The notes under the pieces were generated by a model that did no database searches, had not been told where the DNA came from, and worked only from the letters and a program-made list of their open reading frames with translations. Below, one piece after another: positions 1 to 5,564 of a stretch of 8,249 bases of DNA; position 1 is the stretch's first letter, and each line of letters begins with the position of its first letter. This DNA comes from Novosphingobium sp. (lineage in GTDB: Bacteria; Pseudomonadota; Alphaproteobacteria; Sphingomonadales; Sphingomonadaceae). Made by a program: the position numbers and the translations under genes. The DNA lies in the NCBI GenBank assembly GCA_020853995.1, contig JADYXV010000264.1, positions 1-8,249 of the forward strand, written 5' to 3'.

Positions 1-957
1 CGCGCGATGTGGATATCGCGGCCTGACATCGGCGCAAAGGACCCGGCCCAATGGGCACCGCCAGCCACCCCGCGCCAGCAAGGCAAAGCAGCTGTATTCT
101 TTATCCACCCCTCCTCCTATCTCGCGCGGGCCCACTGGAATGCGCCGGTTGACGAGCCGGACAGCGCGCGCCGCGCCGATTTTTACGTCAATGCGATGGG
201 ATCTGCCTTCAACGGGCAAGCGCAAGTCTGGGCGCCGCGTTACCGTCAGGCTGCATTCGGCGCTTTCCTGACTGACCAGCCTGAGGCGCAACAGGCGCTG
301 GACACCGCTTATGCCGACGTCGTGCTGGCTTTCGATGCGTTTCTGGCTGCCACGCCCAAGGATGCGCCGATCGTCCTGGCAGGGCACAGCCAGGGCGCGT
401 TGCACCTGATGCGTTTGCTGAAAGAACGTGTGGCGGGAACACCGCTGGCGGCCCGCATTGCAGCGGCCTATCCCGTTGGCTGGCCGATTTCTGTCGCGCA
501 TGATCTGCCCGTCATGGGCTTGCCATCCTGCTCTGCGCCCGATCAGGCGGGATGCATCATGACGTGGAGCAGCTTTGCCGAACCTGCCGATCCCGCCATG
601 GTCCTTGACGCCTATCGCGCGCGTCCCGGCCTTGACGGCAAGGCCAAGGGTACAGAAGCCGTGCTATGCACCAATCCCTTGACCGGACGCACGGGCGGCA
701 GCGCACCTGCCACCGCCAATCTGGGAACGCTGCGTCCCGCCACCGACAAGCCAGGCGGAGAGATCATTCTGAAGTCAGTTCCGGCGCGCTGCGATGCCAC
801 AACCGGCCTGCTCATGCTGGGTGATCCACCAGAGCTTGGATCATTCGTGCTGCCGGGCAACAATTACCATGTCTATGACATACCCCTGTTCTGGATGAAC
901 CTTCGCGCCGATGTGGCGCGGCGGGCGCAGGCCTGGGGCACGCCGGCAAAGCCGTGA
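1..957 (+). CDS. DUF3089 family alpha/beta-hydrolase-like protein (5' end outside window)
   Basis: The frame is open to the left edge, so the gene is 5'-truncated. The first ATG in view (position 7) begins MWISRPD, which in this family normally follows an N-terminal membrane segment that would lie outside the window. Numbering from that Met gives 316 visible residues. The hydrolase features are an early strand and loop (AVFFIHPSSY, about 29-38), the nucleophile elbow GHSQG (126-130, Ser128), and a late NNYHVYD (about 285-291) that probably holds the catalytic His. The CTNPL motif near 221 and the pairs of cysteines (C175/C183, C221/C262) are compatible with an exported or periplasm-facing domain. 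DUF3089 proteins are presumed esterases or lipases with no defined substrate; that part is family knowledge. The stop codon overlaps the ruvX start (GTGA), so the two are probably cotranscribed. The family call is firm; substrate and location are inferred. Confidence 0.85.
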   Translation, partial: RAMWISRPDIGAKDPAQWAPPATPRQQGKAAVFFIHPSSYLARAHWNAPVDEPDSARRADFYVNAMGSAFNGQAQVWAPRYRQAAFGAFLTDQPEAQQALDTAYADVVLAFDAFLAATPKDAPIVLAGHSQGALHLMRLLKERVAGTPLAARIAAAYPVGWPISVAHDLPVMGLPSCSAPDQAGCIMTWSSFAEPADPAMVLDAYRARPGLDGKAKGTEAVLCTNPLTGRTGGSAPATANLGTLRPATDKPGGEIILKSVPARCDATTGLLMLGDPPELGSFVLPGNNYHVYDIPLFWMNLRADVARRAQAWGTPAKP

Positions 958-1421
958 TCTGCGAATCTGTCCTTGATATGCGCGCGGCCCTGCCCGAAGG
1001 CGGGGTGCTGCTGGGCCTCGATACGGGTACCAAGACCATCGGTCTGGCGCTGTGCGATCCTCTCTGGCGCTTTGCCACGGCAGGCAAGACCATCCGGCGC
1101 ACCAAGTTTGCGGCCGACAAGGCGCAGTTGCAGGCGCTGGTGGCCGAACGGCAGGTCAAAGGACTGGTCATCGGCCTGCCGCTCAACATGGACGGATCGG
1201 GCAGCCCGCGTTCGCAAGGCGCGCGAGCGATGGCGCGCAACCTTGAGGATCTTGGCCTGCCAATCCTGATGTGGGACGAACGCTGGACCACACAGGCTGC
1301 CGAACGCGCGATGATCGAACAGGATTTCAGCCGCGCCAAGCGCGCTGAAAGGATCGATTCACATGCTGCCGCGCTGATCCTGCAAGGAGCTATCGATGCG
1401 CTGGCAGGAAGCGCGTTTTAG
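954..1421 (+). CDS. ruvX: RuvX/YqgF family Holliday junction resolvase
   Basis: A 155-residue protein with the RNase H-like fold of the RuvX/YqgF family, acting in the cytoplasm on branched DNA and also linked in some bacteria to 16S rRNA 5'-end maturation. The visible motifs are GLDTGTKTIGLAL (21-33, acidic D23), VIGLPLNMDG (72-81), WDERWTT (107-113, E109) and DSHAAALIL (135-143, D135). D23, E109 and D135 are the expected metal-binding acidic residues, and the length is normal for the family. I chose the GTG at 954, which overlaps the upstream stop as GTGA and gives an N-terminal extension (through DMRAALPEGG) of the length I expect for sphingomonad RuvX. An ATG at 978 is the alternative. 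No clear Shine-Dalgarno precedes 954, so translation is probably coupled to the DUF3089 gene. Confidence 0.93.
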   Translation: MICESVLDMRAALPEGGVLLGLDTGTKTIGLALCDPLWRFATAGKTIRRTKFAADKAQLQALVAERQVKGLVIGLPLNMDGSGSPRSQGARAMARNLEDLGLPILMWDERWTTQAAERAMIEQDFSRAKRAERIDSHAAALILQGAIDALAGSAF

Positions 1422-1428
1422 AACTAAC

Positions 1429-1446
1429 CAAGCGCTTAATTGCTTG
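1429..1446. other. Short inverted repeat between ruvX and the first thioesterase gene
   Basis: CAAGC (1429-1433) and GCTTG (1442-1446) are separated by eight bases and sit in the AT-richest part of the 58-base gap after ruvX. The left arm overlaps the smaller palindrome AAGCGCTT (1430-1437). It could be a weak terminator for ruvX, or an operator or promoter element for the thioesterase pair. There is no T tract, and I see no convincing -35/-10 pair. The symmetry is seen; the function is a guess. Confidence 0.2.
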
Positions 1447-1479
1447 TAATCATCTCATCGGCACTGCAAGAAATTCCGG

Positions 1480-1983
1480 ATGACGATACCACCAACCGAT
1501 CTGGGTGAGCGCCCGCCCTTTCCATCCGGCCTGGGCTTTGATCCTGCAACGATCAACACCTTCATGACCAACTTTGGCCACACCGGTTTTCTGGGGGTCA
1601 GGTACAGAACCCATGCCGAAAACTGGATCGAACTGGAATTGCCGTGGCGCGAAGATCTGGTGGGTGATCCTGAAACCGGTGTGCTGGCATCAGGCCCGAT
1701 CGTCAGCCTGCTGGATAATGCCACGTCCATGGCCGTGTGGGTCCATCGCAACAGCTTCCGGCCGCAAGTGACGCTGGATTTGCGGATAGATTACATTCGC
1801 GCCGCGACACCGGGCAAAACGGTCGTCGCCTGGGCCGAATGCTATCAATTGAAGCAATCAATGGCATTTGTGCGCGGCATTGCGCACGATGGTGACATCA
1901 ACGATCCTGTCGCACACGCCGCCGGCATTTTCATTCAGGTCGATGCCGAAGGCTGGAGCCGTGAAACGGTGGGTGCGCAATGA
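1480..1983 (+). CDS. PaaI-type hotdog-fold thioesterase, first of a tandem pair
   Basis: A 167-residue protein of the PaaI/4HBT hotdog superfamily, expected to hydrolyse acyl-CoA thioesters in the cytoplasm. The core signature is GVLASGPIVSLLDNATSMAV (67-86): D79 occupies the catalytic acid position at the start of the long helix, and a family-like strand follows (VTLDLRIDYIRAATPG, 97-112). The usual HGG ahead of the helix is replaced by A70-S71-G72, so the histidine is missing. The N-terminal 60 residues are somewhat longer than in a minimal PaaI. The ATG at 1480 has only a weak ribosome binding site. The stop overlaps the next gene's start as ATGA, so the two are translationally coupled. 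Substrate unknown: the family call is sure, the exact reaction is not. Confidence 0.85.
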   Translation: MTIPPTDLGERPPFPSGLGFDPATINTFMTNFGHTGFLGVRYRTHAENWIELELPWREDLVGDPETGVLASGPIVSLLDNATSMAVWVHRNSFRPQVTLDLRIDYIRAATPGKTVVAWAECYQLKQSMAFVRGIAHDGDINDPVAHAAGIFIQVDAEGWSRETVGAQ

Positions 1984-2399
1984 CAGATGATCTGATCGAA
2001 AAGCTGTCTGCACAACTGCCGCCCTATGCAAAAGCCATGGGAATGATGGTTGATCACATGGCAGAAGGCGCGCCTGTACTGACCATGGATTATGCGAGCC
2101 GTGCCGTGGGCCGTCCGGGCTTTCTGCACGGAGGCGCAATTGCCGGTATGCTGGAAATCGCAGCTATCGTGGCCCTGCGCGCGCATCTGGGTGACGAAGG
2201 CATGACCGTGCGGTTCAAGCCCATCAACATATCGGTCGAATACTTGCGCGGCGGGGTGCAGGCGCAAACTTTTGCCATGGGCAGTGTCATCCGCGCCGGA
2301 CGCCGCATTGCCAACGTCCGTGCCGAAGCGTGGCAGGCCGACCGTGACAAGCCCTTGGCCAGTTGCTGGATGAACTTCCTGCTCAAGCCGAAAAGTTAA
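1980..2399 (+). CDS. PaaI-type hotdog-fold thioesterase, second of a tandem pair
   Basis: A 139-residue hotdog-fold protein of normal PaaI length. The signature FLHGGAIAGMLEIAA (48-62) keeps the canonical His50-Gly51-Gly52 turn and has Glu59 where PaaI enzymes usually have Asp. Glu at this position is known in other 4HBT-type thioesterases, so activity is plausible. The later strands VRFKPINISVEYLRGG (77-92) and RRIANVRAEAWQ (108-119) match the rest of the fold. The ATG at 1980 overlaps the stop of the preceding paralogous gene (ATGA), with a purine-rich GGTGGG a few bases upstream. Because the first copy lacks HGG and this one lacks Asp, they may form a mixed oligomer; that is inference. The acyl-CoA substrate cannot be told from the sequence. 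Confidence 0.86.
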   Translation: MTDDLIEKLSAQLPPYAKAMGMMVDHMAEGAPVLTMDYASRAVGRPGFLHGGAIAGMLEIAAIVALRAHLGDEGMTVRFKPINISVEYLRGGVQAQTFAMGSVIRAGRRIANVRAEAWQADRDKPLASCWMNFLLKPKS

Positions 2400-2426
2400 G
2401 CTCGTTGATGCCGAGCGGCCCGGCTT
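2385..2426. terminator. Candidate bidirectional hairpin between convergent genes
   Basis: The second thioesterase gene and the DUF2794 gene converge with only 25 bases between their stops. Here AAGCCG (2385-2390) can pair with CGGCTT (2421-2426), and inside it GCTCG (2400-2404) with CGAGC (2412-2416) around a 7-base loop. Both stop codons lie within the structure. There is no clear T tract on either strand, so this is a plausible rather than a classic intrinsic terminator. Confidence 0.33.
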
Positions 2427-2790
2427 AATCCTCGACCACCTTCATCAACCGTCGTTCCAGCGGGGATAGCACCCCTGCCAGATCGTGTCCGCGCTTGAGC
2501 ACTTGGCCAGCTTCGCCAAACAGCGCCCACATGCCTTGCTTGCCGCGAAGTGACGGGCGCTTTTCGATCCGGGCTGTGGGCCGTTCAGCGGTGCGTTTGA
2601 AAGCGGCAAAGCTGGCGGCGTCCTTGCCAAAGTCCATCGCATAATCGCGCCAGAATCCGGCGGCGACCATCCGGCCATACAGGTCAAGGATGCGCATCAG
2701 TTCGGGTCGGTCAAACGCCACTTGCGATGGCGGGCGCGCATGCGGGAATGGCAGAATCGTGCCCGGCGTACCAGGATCAGATCCGCTCAC
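2425..2790 (-). CDS. DUF2794 domain protein
   Basis: A 121-residue protein of the alphaproteobacterial DUF2794 family. The typical blocks are VAFDRPELMRILDLYGRM (24-41), FWRDYAMDF (46-54), RIEKRPSLRGKQGMW (74-88) and a C-terminal LKRGHDLAGVLSPLERRL (98-115). It has no signal peptide or membrane segment, so it is a basic, soluble, probably cytoplasmic protein. No biochemical function is established as far as I know. The start is a GTG (complement of CAC at 2788-2790) only two bases after the cysE stop. A purine-rich AAGGA lies about 14 bases upstream, further than usual, so coupling to cysE translation is likely. It is the last gene of the minus-strand operon. The family call is confident; the role is unknown. 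Confidence 0.85.
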   Translation of the reverse strand: MSGSDPGTPGTILPFPHARPPSQVAFDRPELMRILDLYGRMVAAGFWRDYAMDFGKDAASFAAFKRTAERPTARIEKRPSLRGKQGMWALFGEAGQVLKRGHDLAGVLSPLERRLMKVVED

Positions 2791-2792
2791 GC

Positions 2793-3512
2793 TCAGCTAC
2801 GGGTCCTTCGGCTGGATGGGGGCGGTGCTGGCGTAATGCCATCATCCACGGCCTGACCGGCAATCAGCGCGGCCACTTGCGCCTTCAACGTGGCGACTTC
2901 AGCCTCCAGATCATCAACGCGGTTGCCGCCTTGCGGTTCGCACGGTTCCTTGCACGGCGTGCCATAAGGGATGAATTCCTTGAGCCACGTCTCGGCCGGA
3001 ACCAGTGTTGAACGTGCCTTGAGACCGATCATCGTTGCGCCTTCGGGCACGTCATCCGTCACCACAGCATTTGCGCCAACGCGCGCGCGCGGGCCGACGG
3101 TGATCGGCCCAAGGATTTGCGCCCCCGAACCGATAATGGCGTTGTCGCACAAAGTCGGGTGGCGTTTGCCGGGGACGCCATTTGCGGGATTGGTGCCGCC
3201 CAGCGTAACACACTGGTAAATAGTCACATTATCGCCAATTTCAGCGGTTTCACCGATCACGGTAAAGCCGTGGTCGATAAACAGGTGCTTGCCGATCTTC
3301 GCGCCGGGATGAATATCAATCGCGGTGGCAAAGCGTGAAAAGTGATTGACCGCGCGAGCAAGGAAAAAGAGCTTTGCCTCAAACAGCCAATGCGCAATGC
3401 GGTGCAGGCCCACGGCCAGAAGCCCGGGATAAAGCAGGATTTCCCAACGCGAACGCGGCGCGGGATCGCGCGAGCGGATCGAGTCGAGATAGGCGATCAG
3501 GCTGTTGAACAT
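2793..3512 (-). CDS. cysE: Serine O-acetyltransferase, EpsC type
   Basis: Transfers acetyl from acetyl-CoA to L-serine, giving O-acetylserine for cysteine synthesis in the cytoplasm. The 239-residue protein has a short N-terminal helical domain (about 1-62, EpsC/short-CysE type) followed by a left-handed beta-helix of hexapeptide repeats (about 64-165). That stretch includes DIHPGAKIG (66-74), catalytic D80-H81 (LFIDHG), IGETAEIGDNV (86-96), VTLGG (102-106) and the acetyl-CoA-side KRHP (116-119, H118). The C-terminus is extended: a TPCKEPCEP segment with C187 and C191, then a heptad-patterned coil (V199, L202, V206, L209, V213, L216), and a Pro/Ser/Arg tail ending in Ser. The terminal Ile that E. 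coli CysE uses to bind CysK is absent. The ATG at 3512 is preceded by a GAGAGAGA ribosome binding site. The gene lies 26 bases after hdaA and 2 before the DUF2794 gene. Confidence 0.93.
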   Translation of the reverse strand: MFNSLIAYLDSIRSRDPAPRSRWEILLYPGLLAVGLHRIAHWLFEAKLFFLARAVNHFSRFATAIDIHPGAKIGKHLFIDHGFTVIGETAEIGDNVTIYQCVTLGGTNPANGVPGKRHPTLCDNAIIGSGAQILGPITVGPRARVGANAVVTDDVPEGATMIGLKARSTLVPAETWLKEFIPYGTPCKEPCEPQGGNRVDDLEAEVATLKAQVAALIAGQAVDDGITPAPPPSSRRTRS

Positions 3513-3538
3513 GCCCCAATTCTCTCTCTTTCAACCGC

Positions 3539-4150
3539 TTAAAGCAAGCGCGGTTGGAATTCCCCGGAACGCTCGGCCAAGGCGTCGCGCACAAGGGATA
3601 TGGTGACGGGTGCCTTACGCTCAAGAGACAGGCGGTCAATTGTTTCTATAAGTGTCTCGATTCCGGCATGGCTACGCTCGATGCGTGGCACCAGATAGGC
3701 CATGACCTGTTCGTTCAGGCCGAGCCCGCGCCGCGTTGCATGTTCCACCATAAGCCCCGCTGCCAATTCGTCGTCAGGCGCACAGATTTCTATCAGAAGC
3801 GCCGATCCCAGGCGCGAGGCAAGGTCGGGCAAGGCAATCGTCCAGGCACCCGGTGCCCGATTGCTGACAAGCAACAATGGATGGCCATCGGCCTGTGCGC
3901 GATTCCAGCGGTGGAACAAATCGTTTTCGGGCAGAGTGTCGGCATCGTCGATCGCCTCGCCCGCTCCGCTTTCGGCAAACCAGCGCGCCAGCAGGCTTTT
4001 GCCCGAACGCGCAGGCCCTGCCAGAATGGCGGTGCGGAACGGCCAGCGGTCCGACGCTTGCAACGCCTCGATCACCGGCGCGAGCGATGGGCCGAGCACG
4101 ACAGTCTCGGCACCGCGCGCGGTAACCAGCGGAAGGGCAATCTGCGACAT
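3539..4150 (-). CDS. hdaA: HdaA/DnaA-related AAA+ regulator of replication initiation
   Basis: A 203-residue Hda homologue. In alphaproteobacteria HdaA, bound to the DNA-loaded beta clamp, stimulates ATP hydrolysis by DnaA and so prevents over-initiation. The N-terminus SQIALPL (2-8) matches the clamp-binding motif. Walker A is GPARSGKS (45-52), the degenerate Walker B is AIDDAD (66-71), sensor 1 lies in LLLVSN (92-97) and Box VII is LPDLASRL (107-114) with the likely arginine finger R113. The C-terminal helical lid (about 125-195) follows. Unlike DnaA it has no DNA-binding domain IV, which separates it from dnaA. The ATG at 4150 lacks a recognisable Shine-Dalgarno but is the only start that keeps the clamp motif at the N-terminus. 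It is the second gene of the DUF2066-hdaA-cysE-DUF2794 run, 33 bases after the first. Confidence 0.9.
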   Translation of the reverse strand: MSQIALPLVTARGAETVVLGPSLAPVIEALQASDRWPFRTAILAGPARSGKSLLARWFAESGAGEAIDDADTLPENDLFHRWNRAQADGHPLLLVSNRAPGAWTIALPDLASRLGSALLIEICAPDDELAAGLMVEHATRRGLGLNEQVMAYLVPRIERSHAGIETLIETIDRLSLERKAPVTISLVRDALAERSGEFQPRLL

Positions 4151-4183
4151 TGTGGTGTTTATACGCTTGAAATCGGCAAATGG

Positions 4184-5452
4184 TTACTTGCGGATCGACA
4201 GCGCATCGGCGCCAGCGCTCACCCGCCAACCTTGCGCTTTCAGAGCGGTGGCAAGGGCATCGATCTCGCCTGCATAAGTGACGCGCATGACAGAGGTTCC
4301 GCCAATCGCGATGGAGGTTGAAACCGCACTCCTCACGCCTGCAATCCCGCGCAAGGCCGCCATACCGGCATCAACGGCAGCCGCATCGGGCGTAGTGAAC
4401 TGGACGGTGATCGTCGATGTGACCGCTGCGGTTGCAGAGGCCGCCGCCGTTGGCGAAGCATCCGGTCCGGTCTGCGTACCTGTTGCGGCCTGCGCCGGAC
4501 CTTGCGCGGCGATAAGCTGGTCAATCAACGCAGGATCAACCTGCGGTGCCATGTTCAGCGTAGGATCGGGGCGCAACAAACCACCTGCCAAGGCATCGCT
4601 GAACAGCCGGTCCAGCTTGGCGATCGCCTGTTCCAGCATCTTGGGCACTTCGGCTTCATTGCGCGCGGTCAGCGTGAAACTGCCCAGAAACAGGTTGTCG
4701 GGGCCAAAGCGCGCAGTGAACGTGCCGCGAACCGGACCACCGGGATACTCCCGCTCAAGCCGTGCCAGAGGCATGATCACATCGGCAGCGCCAAATTCAT
4801 CCAGAATCGTCCGCCACCAGTTGCGGCTGCGGCGATCAAGCTGGCCTGCGGTCAGCAGCAGCGAATCAGACCCTGCGCCTGCGGGCCGCACATAATCGAT
4901 CGCGCTGTTTCCGGTGCGATATTCTGCCCAAGCCTTTTGCCACGGGTTGCGCGTTTCAAACACGGTTGCCACGCCACCCTGATACAGCACCGGAACGACC
5001 AGCATCGGCGCAGAGCGCGCGCGGGCACCGGTCATCCCCAAGCGTTCGCTGGTACGCGTCCGGTCAAAAATAACGCCAAGCCGCGCAATATAGCGGCGCG
5101 GGCCGATCTGTTCGTGTTCAACCACGATGGCCGAGACCATTGATTCGAGCGTCGAATCATCAATGCCGGGTGCCGCCCCGCCACTGCCATTGGATTCCCA
5201 AAGCTTTGCCCAGCCAAGACGCGCCGCTTCACGCCAGCCTTTTGCCCGCGCATCTTCGGCATTATCGCCACTGACGTTCACTTCCAGCCCGCGAATCTCG
5301 AAATCGCCGTTGCTGGCAATCGGCGGAATCCCGCGATCCCCTTCGATTTGCGCAAGCAATGCCACCCCGCCCAGCCCCGTCAGCAGGGCCAGTCCAAGCA
5401 GCAAAGCTTTACGATTCCGAGCGTTTTCGAAGGGCAACCGCAATGCGACCAA
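4184..5452 (-). CDS. DUF2066-like exported or membrane-anchored protein with ferredoxin-like C-terminal domain
   Basis: A 422-residue protein if started at the TTG at 5452, which has CTGGAG (GGAG at 5458-5461) five bases upstream. This start gives a basic N-terminus (ALRLPFENARNRK) followed by a hydrophobic segment (about 17-35), a signal peptide or anchor. The frame stays open to an ATG at 5566, but that would overlap the purM start and bury the hydrophobic segment. Residues about 50-295 fit the DUF2066 pattern: a beta strand with FEIRGLEVNVSG, a helix with an AR..A..G repeat, ESMVSAIVVEHEQ, and RRYIARLGVIFD. A low-complexity Ala/Thr/Pro linker (about 300-346) leads to a terminal 75-residue beta-alpha-beta-beta-alpha-beta unit (about 347-422) that resembles a heavy-metal-associated fold but has no CxxC. 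Function unknown. It heads the operon with hdaA and diverges from purM. Confidence 0.75.
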   Translation of the reverse strand: MVALRLPFENARNRKALLLGLALLTGLGGVALLAQIEGDRGIPPIASNGDFEIRGLEVNVSGDNAEDARAKGWREAARLGWAKLWESNGSGGAAPGIDDSTLESMVSAIVVEHEQIGPRRYIARLGVIFDRTRTSERLGMTGARARSAPMLVVPVLYQGGVATVFETRNPWQKAWAEYRTGNSAIDYVRPAGAGSDSLLLTAGQLDRRSRNWWRTILDEFGAADVIMPLARLEREYPGGPVRGTFTARFGPDNLFLGSFTLTARNEAEVPKMLEQAIAKLDRLFSDALAGGLLRPDPTLNMAPQVDPALIDQLIAAQGPAQAATGTQTGPDASPTAAASATAAVTSTITVQFTTPDAAAVDAGMAALRGIAGVRSAVSTSIAIGGTSVMRVTYAGEIDALATALKAQGWRVSAGADALSIRK

Positions 5453-5564
5453 GGGAACTCCAGAACCAGTTTGACCGCGATCTTGGGGACAAGGCGGCTT
5501 GTCTGTGCGCTTTTGCCCAAAGGCAAGTGGAAATCCAAGCAGGAAAGCGCTAGGCGCGCCTACC
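5453..5564. promoter_or_regulatory. Divergent promoter region between purM and the DUF2066 operon
   Basis: This 112-base stretch separates the two start codons and must hold the purM promoter and probably that of the minus-strand operon. It has a TTGACC (5471-5476) that could be a plus-strand -35, but I see no good -10 at 16-18 bases. Three dyads are visible: GACAAG-N4-CTTGTC (5488-5503), TTTGCC-N4-GGCAAG (5512-5527, with one G:T end pair) and the perfect palindrome TAGGCGCGCCTA (5551-5562). The best purM ribosome-binding match, AGGAAAG (5541-5547), lies 17 bases from the ATG, which is long. The region's role follows from the layout; the exact elements are inference. Confidence 0.5.

Noticed and set aside
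812..1339. Minus-strand open frame of 175 codons across ruvX
   Set aside because: It lies antisense to the clearly coding ruvX, is rich in Arg/Pro/Ser as expected of a high-GC shadow frame, and shows no recognisable motif.
3554..4321. Plus-strand open frame of 255 codons across hdaA
   Set aside because: The opposite strand encodes HdaA with Walker A, Box VII and a clamp motif; this frame has no domain pattern and spans two genes.
4278..5143. Two plus-strand open frames (4278-4895 and 4502-5143) across the DUF2066 gene
   Set aside because: They are antisense shadows with biased composition, overlap one another, and have no ribosome binding site or family signature.
5553..5560. GGCGCGCC (AscI site) as a sign of cloning
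   Set aside because: Such sites are common by chance in GC-rich genomes, and no vector-like sequence surrounds it.
5499..5564. N-terminal extension of purM from position 5499
   Set aside because: The extra 22 residues do not resemble PurM N-termini and would cross the dyads; the ATG at 5565 gives the standard length.
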